From Marinobacter caseinilyticus (GTDB taxonomy: Bacteria > Pseudomonadota > Gammaproteobacteria > Pseudomonadales > Oleiphilaceae): 64,000 nt of DNA. Positions 1 to 11,512 of this stretch are shown piece by piece; the stretch's first letter is position 1, and each line of letters begins with the position of its first letter. Made by a program: the position numbers and the translations under genes. The notes beneath the pieces were generated by a model. That model was given only the letters and a program-made list of their open reading frames with translations, made no database searches and was not told the origin of the DNA. Location of the stretch: contig NZ_WUQJ01000019.1 of the NCBI RefSeq assembly GCF_011074955.1, positions 109,678 through 173,677 of the forward strand. Direction: 5' to 3'.

Positions 1-2157
1 GAGCAATTGGCGGCGGTAGCCTGGAAACCGCGTAAGCAGATATCACCCGGTGGCTTGCTCAAGTACATCCACGGTCAGGAATACCATGCCTTTAACCCGG
101 ACGTGGTTACAACGCTGCAGCAGGCTGTCAGCAGCGGTGAATATGGTACCTACCGCGAATACGCGGCACTGGTTAATGAGCGCCCTGTGGCGACACTGCG
201 GGACTTGCTGACCTTCAGAAAAGACCTGACGGCAATTGATTTGTCCGAGGTTGAACCTGTTGAGGCCATCTTCCCGCGTTTCGATTCAGCCGCCATGTCG
301 CTTGGGGCCCTCTCGCCGGAAGCCCATGAGGCGTTGGCGGTTGCCATGAACACACTGGGTGGCCGGTCGAACTCTGGCGAGGGCGGTGAAGACCCCGCTC
401 GTTACGGGTCAGAACGCCGCTCAAAGATCAAGCAAGTGGCCTCCGGTCGATTTGGGGTGACGGCAGAATATTTGCGCAGCGCCGATGTCATGCAAATCAA
501 GGTCGCACAAGGTGCCAAGCCGGGTGAGGGTGGCCAGCTACCCGGAGGCAAGGTTAACGACCTGATTGCCCGGTTGCGCTACTCCGTGCCTGGGGTGACG
601 CTGATTTCACCGCCTCCGCACCATGATATTTACTCGATAGAAGATCTGGCCCAGCTGATATTCGATCTCAAACAGGTCAACCCGAAAGCCCTGGTGTCAG
701 TGAAACTGGTGTCTGAGCCTGGTGTGGGCACCATCGCGGCCGGTGTGGCCAAGGCTTATGCCGATCTGATCACCGTCTCCGGCTACGACGGTGGCACGGC
801 AGCCAGCCCGCTCACCTCTATACGTTACGCCGGTTCTCCATGGGAACTGGGCTTGAGCGAAACGCAGCAGGCGCTGCGTGGTAATGATTTGCGGGGCAAG
901 ATTCGTCTGCAGACCGATGGCGGGATCAAAACCGGTCTGGATGTGGTGAAAGGCGCGATTCTGGGTGCTGAGAGCTTTGGTTTCGGCACCACGCCAATGG
1001 TCGCGCTCGGCTGCAAGTATCTGCGGATCTGTCATCTCAATAATTGCGCAACCGGTGTTGCAACCCAGAATCAGCGGTTACGGGACGAGCATTTCCAAGG
1101 CACCGTTGAAATGGTAATGAACTTTTTCCGGTTTGTGGCAGAAGAAACCCGTGAGTGGATGTCGCAATTGGGCGTGCGTACGCTTGAAGAGTTGGTCGGT
1201 CGCACGGATCTGCTTGAGCGCTTGCCCGGCAACACACCACGCCAGCAAAAACTGGACCTCACGCCATTGCTTGGCAGTGACCTGATACCGGCGGATAAAC
1301 CGCACACCTGTCAGGTCGAGCGCAACGAGCCATTTGATAAGGGTGCTCTGGCTGAGCGCATGGTCAGTGATGCCGCGGACGCCATCGCCCATAAGAAAGG
1401 CGGTACCTTCTCGTATCGGGTGACTAACTGTGACCGTTCCATCGGTGCCCGCCTGTCAGGGGAAATTGCCGAACTGCACGGCAACCAAGGCATGGTCGAC
1501 GCGCCCATCACGCTTGAACTGACAGGCACCTCCGGTCAAAGCTTCGGGGTGTGGAACGTCTCCGGTTTGAATATGATTCTGGAAGGCGATGCGAACGACT
1601 ATGTCGGTAAAGGCATGACCGGTGGCAAACTCGTCATTCGGCCGCCCAGCGTCAGCAGTTTCAAGTCCCAAGACACCTCGATTGTCGGCAATACATGCCT
1701 CTATGGTGCAACTGGCGGTAAATTGTTTGCCGCGGGTACCGCGGGTGAGCGTTTTGGCGTCCGTAACTCGGGTGCCCATGCCGTAATTGAGGGTGTCGGC
1801 GATCACTGTTGTGAATACATGACCGGTGGTTTGGTGACGGTCCTTGGTGCGACTGGCCATAACTTTGGTGCAGGCATGACGGGCGGCTTTGCCTATGTGC
1901 TGGACGGAAAAAATACGTTCGTTGACAAGTACAACCACGAGTTAGTGGAGATCCAGCGGATATCCAGTGAAGAAATGGAGCCTTACCGTAACCATTTGCG
2001 AGGCGTTGTGAGAGAGCACGTCGCAGAAACGGGCAGTACGTGGGCTGAGCATATTCTTGACAATTTCGATGACTACGTAGGGCGCTTCTGGCTGGTGAAA
2101 CCCAAGGCCGCAAGCCTCAGAAGCCTTTTGGCGAGTACTCGCGGACGGCCTGAATAG
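1..2157 (+). CDS. gltB: Glutamate synthase large subunit, 3' part (5' end outside the window)
   Basis: C-terminal 718 or so residues of the large (alpha) subunit of NADPH-dependent glutamate synthase, which makes two glutamates from glutamine plus 2-oxoglutarate. The reading frame is open from base 1, so the amidotransferase and central domains lie upstream. Seen: the FMN/synthase domain with its glycine-rich substrate loop, the 3Fe-4S cluster cysteines spaced C-x5-C-x4-C (window residues 338, 344, 349), and then the GxxGG-rich beta-helix typical of the GltB C-terminus (about residues 470-640). gltD follows 80 nt downstream on the same strand, the standard gltBD order. The cut is a window edge and not a gene truncation. 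Family assignment is very secure. Confidence 0.97.
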   Translation, partial: EQLAAVAWKPRKQISPGGLLKYIHGQEYHAFNPDVVTTLQQAVSSGEYGTYREYAALVNERPVATLRDLLTFRKDLTAIDLSEVEPVEAIFPRFDSAAMSLGALSPEAHEALAVAMNTLGGRSNSGEGGEDPARYGSERRSKIKQVASGRFGVTAEYLRSADVMQIKVAQGAKPGEGGQLPGGKVNDLIARLRYSVPGVTLISPPPHHDIYSIEDLAQLIFDLKQVNPKALVSVKLVSEPGVGTIAAGVAKAYADLITVSGYDGGTAASPLTSIRYAGSPWELGLSETQQALRGNDLRGKIRLQTDGGIKTGLDVVKGAILGAESFGFGTTPMVALGCKYLRICHLNNCATGVATQNQRLRDEHFQGTVEMVMNFFRFVAEETREWMSQLGVRTLEELVGRTDLLERLPGNTPRQQKLDLTPLLGSDLIPADKPHTCQVERNEPFDKGALAERMVSDAADAIAHKKGGTFSYRVTNCDRSIGARLSGEIAELHGNQGMVDAPITLELTGTSGQSFGVWNVSGLNMILEGDANDYVGKGMTGGKLVIRPPSVSSFKSQDTSIVGNTCLYGATGGKLFAAGTAGERFGVRNSGAHAVIEGVGDHCCEYMTGGLVTVLGATGHNFGAGMTGGFAYVLDGKNTFVDKYNHELVEIQRISSEEMEPYRNHLRGVVREHVAETGSTWAEHILDNFDDYVGRFWLVKPKAASLRSLLASTRGRPE

Positions 2158-2180
2158 CGGGCATCGCAACCAGAGGTTTC

Positions 2181-2207
2181 GGCTCGATTGCGCATGGTAA
2201 TCGAGCC
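2181..2207 (+). other. Stem-loop in the gltB-gltD spacer
   Basis: A 9-bp perfect stem, GGCTCGATT (2181-2189) with AATCGAGCC (2199-2207), and a 9-nt loop lie between the gltB stop and gltD start. No T tract follows, so it is unlikely to be a full intrinsic terminator. It could protect mRNA ends or adjust GltB:GltD ratio. That role is inference. Confidence 0.5.
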
Positions 2208-2219
2208 TCTCGAAATTGA

Positions 2220-3656
<1,437 letters not shown>

Positions 3657-3685
3657 ACGACGCTCATTGACTGAACAGGATTTGC

Positions 3686-4753
3686 ATGACTGAACTTAAG
3701 AATGACCGATTTCTCCGGGCCCTGATGCGCCAGCCGGTAGATCGCACGCCCGTGTGGATGATGCGGCAGGCGGGGCGATATTTGCCTGAATATCGGGCGG
3801 CAAGGGCTAGGGCGGGTGATTTCCTCAGTTTGTGCAAAAATACTGAACTCGCCTGTGAGGTGACGCTACAACCGTTGGCTCGTTACCCTTTGGATGCGGC
3901 GATTCTGTTCTCTGACATTCTGACCATCCCGGATGCCATGGGGCTCGGTCTGTACTTTGAAACCGGGGAAGGTCCCAAGTTTCGCAAGACGGTACGAACC
4001 GCCGCAGATGTCGACGCCTTGCCTACGCTGAACGCCGCGTCGGACCTTGAGTATGTCATGAACGCTGTCAGTGCCATACGGCGTGAGCTTAATGGCCGGG
4101 TGCCACTGATTGGCTTCTCTGGGAGCCCCTGGACCCTGGCGACCTATATGGTTGAGGGCAGTTCGTCGAAAGATTTTCGCGAGGCCAAACGCCTGATGTA
4201 TTCAGAGCCGGAGGTGATGCATCGGTTGTTAGACCATCTTGCGACAGCGGTGACAGATTACCTGAACTGTCAGATCCGTGCGGGCGCCCAGGTCGTGCAA
4301 ATCTTTGATACCTGGGGCGGAGTGCTCAGTAGCTGGGCCTATGAAGTGTTTTCCCTGGCCTACATGAAGAAAATCGTCGACGGGCTTATTCGCCAGCATG
4401 ACGGCCGGCATGTGCCGGTTATTCTGTTCACCAAGAATGGTGGCCAATGGCTGGAAACCATGGCGGACTCCGGGGCTGACGCGCTCGGGCTGGACTGGAC
4501 CACGGATATCGGTCGAGCTCGGGCGCGGGTCGGGGATCGGGTGACGCTGCAAGGCAATATGGATCCGTCCATGCTATACGCCCCCCCCGCTCGCATTCGT
4601 GAGGAAGTGGCCGATATTCTGGCTCGCTTTGGCGAAGGTTCCGGACACATTTTTAATCTTGGTCACGGTATCACGCCGGATGTTGACCCGGCCCATGCCG
4701 GCGCCTTTATTGAGGCGGTGGTTGAGCTGAGCCCGCCATATCATCAGGGGTGA
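3686..4753 (+). CDS. hemE: Uroporphyrinogen decarboxylase
   Basis: Removes four carboxyl groups from uroporphyrinogen III to give coproporphyrinogen III in haem synthesis; cytoplasmic. 355 aa, the same length as the Escherichia coli enzyme. Seen: the near-N-terminal signature [13 protein letters not shown] that holds the substrate-binding arginines, the [13 protein letters not shown] block near residue 145, and the C-terminal NLGHGI segment. The start ATG has an AGGA ribosome site 6 nt upstream. It lies 29 nt after gltD, so it may be co-transcribed, although no functional link to glutamate synthase is needed. Confidence 0.97.
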   Translation: MTELKNDRFLRALMRQPVDRTPVWMMRQAGRYLPEYRAARARAGDFLSLCKNTELACEVTLQPLARYPLDAAILFSDILTIPDAMGLGLYFETGEGPKFRKTVRTAADVDALPTLNAASDLEYVMNAVSAIRRELNGRVPLIGFSGSPWTLATYMVEGSSSKDFREAKRLMYSEPEVMHRLLDHLATAVTDYLNCQIRAGAQVVQIFDTWGGVLSSWAYEVFSLAYMKKIVDGLIRQHDGRHVPVILFTKNGGQWLETMADSGADALGLDWTTDIGRARARVGDRVTLQGNMDPSMLYAPPARIREEVADILARFGEGSGHIFNLGHGITPDVDPAHAGAFIEAVVELSPPYHQG

Positions 4754-4825
4754 TGGCAGCTGGCGCCTGATGGCGCACGGCACTATAGTTTCGAGATCGA
4801 CGGTAAAAACAAAGGTGGTTTGACT

Positions 4826-5197
4826 TTGAATGTGCCACGGAATGAGAAGCGCCAGTTTCAACGAATCCTGTTCGACGCCCCCTGTGACATTCACTGGCAG
4901 GACGAGGTTTGGTCGTCACAGCTGTTGGATATTTCCTTTCGGGGCCTGCTGGTAAGGCGCCCGGAAGACTGGTCGGCCCCGCTTAAGCAGTCGTTCGAAA
5001 TCACCATTCATCTGGACGATCAGGAAAGTGGCATCGTCATGGCGGTCGAGCTTTGCCATGTTGAGTCTGATCACCTGGGCTTCAAATGCCAATATATTGA
5101 CCTCGACAGTGCCTCTCACCTCAAACGCCTGGTAGAGCTCAACTTGGGCGATCAGGCCTTGTTGGAGCGTGAGCTCAGCCACTTGTTGGGTGAGTGA
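4826..5197 (+). CDS. PilZ-domain protein (c-di-GMP binding)
   Basis: Small single-domain cytoplasmic protein of the PilZ family, which binds cyclic di-GMP and relays it to motility, pilus or exopolysaccharide machinery. Both ligand motifs are intact: RxxxR (R9-R13) and DxSxxG (D35-G40), so it should bind the nucleotide. The start is not ATG: TTG codons occur at 4820 and 4826, and the AAAGGTGG ribosome site at 4811-4818 sits 7 nt from 4826 but only 1 nt from 4820, so 4826 is chosen (123 aa). It follows hemE and converges on radA with 11 nt between stops. The effector partner cannot be told from context. A canonical PilZ pilus-assembly protein is possible, but those lack the ligand motifs. Confidence 0.88.
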   Translation: MNVPRNEKRQFQRILFDAPCDIHWQDEVWSSQLLDISFRGLLVRRPEDWSAPLKQSFEITIHLDDQESGIVMAVELCHVESDHLGFKCQYIDLDSASHLKRLVELNLGDQALLERELSHLLGE

Positions 5198-5208
5198 GGG
5201 CCTTGGGC

Positions 5209-6585
5209 TCAGAGCTCTTCCAGCGCGGTCAGGGCATCGCTGAGTTTGGTTACCGGAATGACCTTCATATTCTCCAGGACCTTGCGGGGCGCGTTACCCT
5301 TGGGCACCAGTGCGCGGGTAAAACCGTGTTTGGCCGCCTCGTAAATCCGCTCCTGCCCGCTGGGGACCGGGCGGATTTCGCCGGACAAACCAACCTCACC
5401 AAATATCACCAGATCCTGCGGCAGAGCCCGGTCGCGAAATGACGACACTACGGCTGCCAGTAGCGCCAGGTCGGCACTGGTCTCGCTCACTTTGACCCCG
5501 CCCACAACGTTCACGAAGACGTCCTGATCCGCGCAATGCAGACCGCCATGGCGGTGAAGCACTGCCAGCAGCATGGCCAGTCGATTTTGATCGAGGCCGA
5601 CGGCGACCCGCCTTGGATAGCCGCCCTGAGCAACATCCACCAGCGCCTGGATTTCCACCAGCATCGGCCGAGTGCCTTCCCAGACCACCATGACCACACT
5701 GCCGGGCGCGGCGTCCTCGCCTCGATTCAGGAAAATGGCGCTGGGGTTTTTTACCTCTTTGAGGCCTTGTTCCAGCATTGCGAACACGCCCAGTTCGTTG
5801 ACCGCGCCAAAACGATTCTTGATGCCCCGCAAGGTGCGATAGCGGCTGTCACTGGAGCCTTCCAGCAGAATCGAGCAGTCAATCATATGTTCCAGCACCT
5901 TGGGGCCTGCCAGGCTACCGTCTTTGGTAACGTGGCCAACCAAAAACAGGATGGTGCCGGTTTGTTTCGCAAAACGGGTCAGGTAGGCGGCACTCTCACG
6001 CACCTGGGATACACTGCCTGGCGCCGACTCAACGTCACTCACGTGCATAACCTGAATGCTGTCCACCACCAGAATGCGGGGTTTCTCGATTTCCGCGATT
6101 TGAATAATGCGCTCGACGCTGGTCTCCGACAGCATTTTCAGATCGTGGGTGGGGAGGTTCAGGCGTTGGGCCCGAAGAGCCACCTGTTGCAGTGACTCCT
6201 CCCCGGTGACATACAGTGCGGACACCGAGCCGGCGAGATGACACACGGCTTGCAGCAGCAGCGTGCTTTTGCCAGCTCCCGGATGCCCGCCCATCAGCAC
6301 CGCCGAGCCTTCGACCAGTCCGCCCCCGAGCACCCGGTCCAGCTCCTGCATGCCGGAGCTGATACGGGACTGCTCGCTGAGATTGACCGAGCCCAGGGTC
6401 TGTACCGCGGACAAACTGCCCGCAAAGCCTTCAAAGCGTGCGCCACGGCTGCCACCCGCTGTGCCGTTAACTCCGCGGACTTCACTGATCGTGTTCCAAG
6501 TCTGACACGCCGTGCATTGGCCTTGCCATTTGGAATAGTCGGCACCGCAGTCGGTGCAGACATAGGCGGTTTTGGTTTTTGCCAT
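5209..6585 (-). CDS. radA: DNA repair protein RadA
   Basis: RecA-like ATPase and hexameric helicase that processes branched recombination intermediates; cytoplasmic. 458 aa against 460 in E. coli. Seen: an N-terminal C4 zinc finger CTDCGADYSKWQGQCTAC, a Walker A motif GHPGAGKST at about residue 105, the RadA-specific KNRFG motif near 265, and a C-terminal Lon-protease-like domain that lacks the protease catalytic role. The start ATG shares one base with the ettA stop codon (TGATG at 6583-6587), so the two are very likely translationally coupled in one minus-strand transcript. Confidence 0.96.
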   Translation of the reverse strand: MAKTKTAYVCTDCGADYSKWQGQCTACQTWNTISEVRGVNGTAGGSRGARFEGFAGSLSAVQTLGSVNLSEQSRISSGMQELDRVLGGGLVEGSAVLMGGHPGAGKSTLLLQAVCHLAGSVSALYVTGEESLQQVALRAQRLNLPTHDLKMLSETSVERIIQIAEIEKPRILVVDSIQVMHVSDVESAPGSVSQVRESAAYLTRFAKQTGTILFLVGHVTKDGSLAGPKVLEHMIDCSILLEGSSDSRYRTLRGIKNRFGAVNELGVFAMLEQGLKEVKNPSAIFLNRGEDAAPGSVVMVVWEGTRPMLVEIQALVDVAQGGYPRRVAVGLDQNRLAMLLAVLHRHGGLHCADQDVFVNVVGGVKVSETSADLALLAAVVSSFRDRALPQDLVIFGEVGLSGEIRPVPSGQERIYEAAKHGFTRALVPKGNAPRKVLENMKVIPVTKLSDALTALEEL

Positions 6586-8246
6586 CAGGCCAGCTTCTTG
6601 TATTTCATGCGCTGTGGCACGAGCGCCGAGTCACCTTTGCGCTTCTTGTGATCTTCATCGTATTCGGTGAAGTTGCCTTCAAAGAACACCACTTCGCTGT
6701 CGCCTTCAAACGCCAGAATGTGTGTCGCTACCCGGTCCAGGAACCAGCGGTCGTGCGAAATGACCAGTGCCGATCCGGGGAAGTTTAGCAGTGCTTCCTC
6801 CAGCGCCCGCAGGGTTTCCACGTCAAGATCGTTGGTCGGCTCGTCCAGCAGCAGCACATTGCCACCCTCTTTCAGCAGCTTGGCCAGATGAAGACGATTG
6901 CGCTCACCGCCCGACAGGTCGCCGACCCGTTTTTGCTGGTCGCTGCCCTTGAAGTTGAAGCGGCCGACGTAGGCCCGGGACGGTGTTTGATAGTTACCGA
7001 CCTGGATTATGTCCTGGCCTCCGCTCAACTCTTCCCAGACGGTGTTTTCGCCGTTCAGATCGCGAATCTGATCGACATACGCGAGCTTGACCGACTCGCC
7101 AACGGTAATGGCGCCGTCGTCGGGTGTGTCCTGCGCTGCAATCATTCGAAACAGGGTCGACTTACCGGCACCGTTGCCGCCAATGATGCCCACAATGGAG
7201 CCCGGTGGAATGCTAAAATTGAGCTTTTCGTAAAGCAGCGTGCCGTCAAAGGACTTGCTGACGCTCTCGACGTCAATCACTTTGTCACCAAGGCGAGGTC
7301 CGGGCGGAATATAGAGCTCATTGGTTTCATTGCGCTTCTGGAAGTCTTGCGAACTGAGCTCGTCAAAGCGCGCCAGTCGGGCTTTGCTCTTGGATTGCCG
7401 GCCTTTTGCATTGCTGCGAACCCACTCGAGCTCGTGCTTGATGGTCTTTTGCCGGGCATCTTCCTGTTTGCCCTCAATTTCCAGGCGCTTTTCCTTGGCT
7501 TCCAGCCACTGGCTGTAATTGCCTTCAAACGGGATACCCTGACCGCGATCCAGCTCCAGTATCCAGCCGGCGACATTGTCGAGAAAGTAGCGATCGTGCG
7601 TAATGGCAACCACGGTACCGGAATAGTCGTGCAGAAAACGTTCCAGCCAGGCGACCGATTCCGCATCCAGGTGGTTCGTCGGCTCATCGAGCAGCAACAT
7701 GTCGGGCCCGGACAACAGCAGGCGGCACAGGGCCACCCGGCGCCGTTCGCCACCGGAGAGATTAGCGACACTGGCATCCCAGGCCGGCAGCCGCAAGGCA
7801 TCGGCGGCAACTTCCAGTTTGCGTTCAATGTCATGGCCATCAACCGCCTGGATAAAGCTTTCCAGTTCGCCCTGTTTCTTGGCCAAGGCATCAAAGTCCG
7901 CATCCGGTTCAGCGTACGCGGCGTAAACCTGGTCCAGCTCAGCCAAGGCGTTATGCACGTTGGCGGCCGCTTCATCCACGATCTCTTTCACGGTTTTGCT
8001 GTCATCCAGCTCCGGTTCCTGGGGTAAATAGCCCACATTGATCCCGGGCTGGGGTCGGGCTTCGCCAATGTAATCCTGATCAATGCCCGCCATAATCCGT
8101 AGCAGGGTGGATTTACCCGAGCCATTCAGGCCCAGTACGCCAATTTTGGCACCGGGAAAGAAGCTCAGGGAGATATCCTTGAGAATTTCGCGCTTCGGGG
8201 GGACGACCTTGCCCACCCGGTTCATGGAAAATACGTACTGGGCCAT
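6585..8246 (-). CDS. ettA: Energy-dependent translational throttle protein EttA (ABC-F ATPase)
   Basis: ABC-F family ATPase that binds the ribosomal E site and gates entry of the first elongation steps according to ATP/ADP ratio; cytoplasmic with no membrane segments. 553 aa with two ABC cassettes: Walker A motifs GLNGSGKST (about residue 42) and GGNGAGKST (about 355), ABC signatures LSGGERRRVALCR and LSGGERNRLHLAK, Walker B LLLLDEPTNHLD and LLLLDEPTNDLD, and the charged P-site tRNA interaction linker between cassettes. The N-terminus MAQYVFSMNRVGKVVPPK is near-identical to characterised EttA and separates it from Uup and YheS. It lies directly upstream of radA with a one-base overlap. Confidence 0.95.
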   Translation of the reverse strand: MAQYVFSMNRVGKVVPPKREILKDISLSFFPGAKIGVLGLNGSGKSTLLRIMAGIDQDYIGEARPQPGINVGYLPQEPELDDSKTVKEIVDEAAANVHNALAELDQVYAAYAEPDADFDALAKKQGELESFIQAVDGHDIERKLEVAADALRLPAWDASVANLSGGERRRVALCRLLLSGPDMLLLDEPTNHLDAESVAWLERFLHDYSGTVVAITHDRYFLDNVAGWILELDRGQGIPFEGNYSQWLEAKEKRLEIEGKQEDARQKTIKHELEWVRSNAKGRQSKSKARLARFDELSSQDFQKRNETNELYIPPGPRLGDKVIDVESVSKSFDGTLLYEKLNFSIPPGSIVGIIGGNGAGKSTLFRMIAAQDTPDDGAITVGESVKLAYVDQIRDLNGENTVWEELSGGQDIIQVGNYQTPSRAYVGRFNFKGSDQQKRVGDLSGGERNRLHLAKLLKEGGNVLLLDEPTNDLDVETLRALEEALLNFPGSALVISHDRWFLDRVATHILAFEGDSEVVFFEGNFTEYDEDHKKRKGDSALVPQRMKYKKLA

Positions 8247-8383
8247 AGTTGGCAGGATCCTTTCAATTGATATCGGGAGGCCTGTAACGGTAGCGAAACC
8301 GCTGCTTTATAGCAATCCACGTCCGTTGCAGTTGCGGTCGCAGGTAACCGGCCGAAAAGATGATTTTTGGGTCCGTAATACGC

Positions 8384-8389
8384 TAGAAT
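8384..8389 (+). promoter_or_regulatory. Candidate -10 element for glyA
   Basis: TAGAAT lies 73 nt before the glyA start in the ettA/glyA divergent spacer. The hexamer 17 nt further upstream is a poor -35 (TGATTT), so this is only a candidate. No PurR-like or glycine riboswitch element was recognised in the 215-nt spacer. Confidence 0.35.
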
Positions 8390-8461
8390 AGCGGCCCTCT
8401 TTTTCACACCCGAATTCAGACAGTCTGCTCGGCAGACGCAGCACCCAGAGGCAGCGCATCC

Positions 8462-9718
8462 ATGTTTAACCGTGATATGAAGATCGCCGGATTTGACGAC
8501 GAGATCTGGAACGCCATGCAGGCAGAGTCCTCGCGCCAGGAAGCGCATATCGAACTCATCGCATCTGAAAACTATACCAGCCCGCGAGTCATGGAGGCAC
8601 AGGGCTCTGTGCTGACCAATAAGTACGCCGAAGGTTACCCTGGCAAGCGTTACTATGGTGGTTGCGAGCACGTGGACGTTGTGGAAAGTCTGGCGATCGA
8701 ACGCGCCAAGACGCTGTTTGGCGCCGCGTATGCAAACGTTCAGCCGCACTCTGGCTCCCAGGCCAACTCCGCCGTGTTCATGGCGTTGTTGAAGCCGGGC
8801 GACACCGTGCTTGGCATGAGCCTGGCTCATGGTGGCCATTTGACCCACGGCGCCTCTGTTAACTTCTCCGGTAAAATCTACCATGCGATCCAGTATGGCC
8901 TGAATCCGGAAACCGGTCTGATCGACTACGACGAAGTCGAGCGTCTGGCGGTTGAGCACAAGCCAAAAATGATCATTGCCGGTTTTTCAGCGTATTCCCA
9001 GGCATTGGACTTTGCCCGCTTCAGAGCGATAGCCGACAAGGTGGGCGCTTACCTGTTTGTCGATATGGCCCACGTAGCGGGGCTGGTGGCGGCCGGCGTT
9101 TACCCCGACCCAATTCCCCATGCTCATGTGGTGGCGACCACAACCCATAAAACGTTGAGAGGCCCGCGGGGCGGTCTGATTTTGGCGTGTGATGATGCCG
9201 ATATTCAGAAGAAGCTAAACTCTGCAGTCTTCCCCGGTGGCCAGGGCGGCCCCCTGATGCACGTGATCGCGGCCAAAGCGATCTGCTTCAAAGAAGCCAT
9301 GAGCGACGAGTTCAAAACCTACCAGCAGCAAGTCGTGAAGAATGCCAAAGCAATGGCAGAAGTGTTTATCGAGCGTGGCTACGACGTTGTTTCAGGTGGC
9401 ACCACCAATCACCTGTTCCTGGTTAGCCTGATCAAACAGGACATCACCGGCAAAGACGCGGATGCGGCATTGGGTAAGGCCCACATCACCGTCAATAAGA
9501 ACGCAGTCCCCAACGACCCGCGCTCTCCTTTTGTGACGTCTGGTCTGCGTATCGGCACCCCGGCAGTAACAACACGTGGATTTGGTGAATCTGAGTGTCG
9601 TGATCTGGCTGGCTGGATGTGCGATATACTGGATAACATTGAGAGTGACGAGGTGAATGCCCAGGTTCAAAGTCAGGTCGAGGCGTTGTGCGCACGCTTC
9701 CCGGTCTACGTATCCTGA
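8462..9718 (+). CDS. glyA: Serine hydroxymethyltransferase
   Basis: PLP enzyme converting serine plus tetrahydrofolate to glycine plus 5,10-methylene-tetrahydrofolate; main cellular source of one-carbon units; cytoplasmic. 418 aa, the usual bacterial length. Seen: [19 protein letters not shown] near the N-terminus, the tetrahydrofolate/PLP segment around residues 95-130, and the PLP-lysine motif [13 protein letters not shown] at about residue 226. The gene starts a plus-strand run that continues into nrdR and the riboflavin genes, separated from nrdR by a strong hairpin. Confidence 0.97.
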   Translation: MFNRDMKIAGFDDEIWNAMQAESSRQEAHIELIASENYTSPRVMEAQGSVLTNKYAEGYPGKRYYGGCEHVDVVESLAIERAKTLFGAAYANVQPHSGSQANSAVFMALLKPGDTVLGMSLAHGGHLTHGASVNFSGKIYHAIQYGLNPETGLIDYDEVERLAVEHKPKMIIAGFSAYSQALDFARFRAIADKVGAYLFVDMAHVAGLVAAGVYPDPIPHAHVVATTTHKTLRGPRGGLILACDDADIQKKLNSAVFPGGQGGPLMHVIAAKAICFKEAMSDEFKTYQQQVVKNAKAMAEVFIERGYDVVSGGTTNHLFLVSLIKQDITGKDADAALGKAHITVNKNAVPNDPRSPFVTSGLRIGTPAVTTRGFGESECRDLAGWMCDILDNIESDEVNAQVQSQVEALCARFPVYVS

Positions 9719-9735
9719 GCATTCAAAGCAAATTG

Positions 9736-9762
9736 CCGGGGCACCGGTTAACGGTGTCCCGG
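9736..9762 (+). terminator. Hairpin after glyA, without a T tract
   Basis: CCGGGGCACCG (9736-9746), loop GTTAA, and CGGTGTCCCGG (9752-9762) form an 11-bp stem that includes one G-U pair. It sits between the glyA stop and the nrdR ribosome site. With no T run it may be an attenuator or RNA-stability element rather than a full terminator. Confidence 0.45.
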
Positions 9763-9784
9763 GTGTCCTTCAGGAGCGGTGAGT

Positions 9785-10309
9785 ATGCATTGTCCATTCT
9801 GTGGTGAAGCCGATACCAAGGTGATTGATTCGCGCCTGGTTGCTGAAGGCGATCAGGTGCGCCGCAGAAGGGAATGTTTGTCTTGCCGCGAGCGCTTTAC
9901 CACCTTCGAGTCTGCCGAATTGGTGATGCCGCGGGTGGTGAAGCAGGACGGCACGCGACAGCCGTTTGACGAAGATAAGCTTCGTGACGGCATCATGAAA
10001 GCGCTGGAGAAACGGCCTGTCAGCATTGAAGAAATTGAGGCGTCGCTCAATCGTATCCGGTTCCGGTTGCGAGCCACTGGGGAACGCGAAGTGAAGTCCA
10101 TGCAGTTGGGGGAAGAGGTCATGACCGAACTCCGCCAGCTCGACAAGGTGGCGTATGTTCGGTTTGCCTCTGTCTACCGGAGTTTCCAGGACATCAACGA
10201 ATTCAAAGAAGAGATTGAACGCTTGTCTGTCCACATGGGAGAGGGCGCCGACCCGGTGGATGTTGCCAAGGTGCTTGCGGATAACGACGCTGGCGAAGGC
10301 AAGCAATGA
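9785..10309 (+). CDS. nrdR: Transcriptional repressor NrdR
   Basis: Zinc-finger/ATP-cone repressor that senses ATP/dATP and shuts off ribonucleotide reductase genes by binding NrdR boxes. 174 aa. Seen: the N-terminal zinc ribbon (MHCPFC at residues 1-6 and CLSC near residue 31-34), an RRRREC basic stretch, and an ATP-cone domain from about residue 49 to 139. Start: a GTG lies 6 nt upstream in frame, but ATG at 9785 has an AGGAG ribosome site 8 nt before it and matches the family N-terminus. Its stop overlaps the ribD start (ATGA at 10306), the conserved nrdR-ribD pairing. Confidence 0.96.
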   Translation: MHCPFCGEADTKVIDSRLVAEGDQVRRRRECLSCRERFTTFESAELVMPRVVKQDGTRQPFDEDKLRDGIMKALEKRPVSIEEIEASLNRIRFRLRATGEREVKSMQLGEEVMTELRQLDKVAYVRFASVYRSFQDINEFKEEIERLSVHMGEGADPVDVAKVLADNDAGEGKQ

Positions 10310-11421
10310 TTGATGCCCAGGACGCCGCCTTCATGGCCAAGGCGATCCAGCTTGCCTGGCGAGGGCGTTATTCCACCCACCCGAACCCCCGGGTGGGCTG
10401 CGTCATCGCGAGAGACGGCCAGATTCTTGGGGAAGGCTGGCATGAACGGGCGGGTGAAGCCCACGCGGAAGCGCTGGCGATTAGTCAGGCGGGGCCTGAC
10501 GCGCGGGGCGCAACCGCTTACGTGACACTCGAGCCGTGCAGTCATTTTGGCCGCACGCCGCCTTGTGCGCGGGCATTGATAGACGCCGGCGTTGCGCACG
10601 TGTTTGCCGCCACCAAGGATCCCAATCCCACGGTGTCCGGTCGCGGGCTTCAGCAACTGCGGGATGCCGGCATTCGGGTTACCGAGGGATTGCTTGCGGA
10701 TGAGGCCACAAAGCTTAATCCAGGCTTCATGAAGCGGATGCAAACAGGGCGGCCGCATGTGAGAGTGAAAGTCGCCTCGAGCCTGGATGGCCGAACCGCG
10801 ATGGCCTCCGGTGAAAGCCAGTGGATCACCGGAGCAGACGCCCGGCAGGATGTGCAGCGATTGCGCGCCATGAGCGATGCCATTCTGACCGGGGTCGGTA
10901 CTGTGCTGGCAGACGATCCTTCTCTCACCGTGCGTCGCAGTGACCTCGGCGAGATTGGCTTGGCCACCGAGCCGGCTCGACAGCCGTTACGCGTCATTGC
11001 GGACCGGGATGCCCGGACGCCGCCAGGCGCGCAGATTCTTCATGGCGGCAATGTACAGGTGTTTTGTTCGTCGGAGGCGCTGGGTACGGCGCCGGCACAG
11101 GATCTCGCTGCGCTGGGTGTGGGCATGACAGGTATTGGCTGGCGGGATGACGGCGTGGATTTGAGTCAGTTGCTGGACGCCCTTGGCGACATCGGGATCA
11201 ATGAGCTTTTGGTAGAGGCCGGGCCACGGCTTGCGGGCGCATTTGTTGCTGGTCGTCTCGTCGATGAATTGTGGCTGTATCAGGCGCCAGTGTTCCTGGG
11301 CAGCGAGGGCCGTCCCACCGTGACCTTACCGCTAGTAAAAATGGCCGATAAAGTGCAATGGCGGGTCAAGGAACGCCGTCAGCTGGGTGATGATCTGCGC
11401 TGGGTATTGACGCTTCAATAG
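10306..11421 (+). CDS. ribD: Bifunctional riboflavin deaminase/reductase RibD
   Basis: Catalyses deamination and then side-chain reduction of the pyrimidine intermediate made from GTP in riboflavin synthesis; cytoplasmic. 371 aa. Seen: an N-terminal CDA-fold zinc deaminase (HAE near residue 50 and [11 protein letters not shown] near 77-87) and a C-terminal NADPH-dependent reductase ([13 protein letters not shown] near residue 155 and [13 protein letters not shown] near 304). It overlaps nrdR by 4 nt. Unlike the common order, no riboflavin synthase gene (ribE) follows it; ribBX comes next after a 91-nt spacer. Confidence 0.96.
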   Translation: MIDAQDAAFMAKAIQLAWRGRYSTHPNPRVGCVIARDGQILGEGWHERAGEAHAEALAISQAGPDARGATAYVTLEPCSHFGRTPPCARALIDAGVAHVFAATKDPNPTVSGRGLQQLRDAGIRVTEGLLADEATKLNPGFMKRMQTGRPHVRVKVASSLDGRTAMASGESQWITGADARQDVQRLRAMSDAILTGVGTVLADDPSLTVRRSDLGEIGLATEPARQPLRVIADRDARTPPGAQILHGGNVQVFCSSEALGTAPAQDLAALGVGMTGIGWRDDGVDLSQLLDALGDIGINELLVEAGPRLAGAFVAGRLVDELWLYQAPVFLGSEGRPTVTLPLVKMADKVQWRVKERRQLGDDLRWVLTLQ

Positions 11422-11422
11422 G

Positions 11423-11456
11423 GCGTTGGTTTGGTCCGGGATACCGGCGCCAACGC
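11423..11456 (+). other. Stem-loop between ribD and ribBX
   Basis: GCGTTGG (11423-11429) pairs with CCAACGC (11450-11456), with an inner CCGG/CCGG pairing. It is followed by TTTGTG, so it is a weak terminator at best. None of the conserved FMN riboswitch blocks is present in this 91-nt spacer. Confidence 0.4.
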
Positions 11457-11512
11457 TTTGTGAATTCCAATGAATGGTTACGCCATGGCGTGACGCAAGG
11501 GTATGAAGCCTT

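Noticed and set aside
11422..11512. FMN riboswitch before ribBX
   Set aside because: None of the conserved RFN sequence blocks is present; only a simple hairpin is seen.
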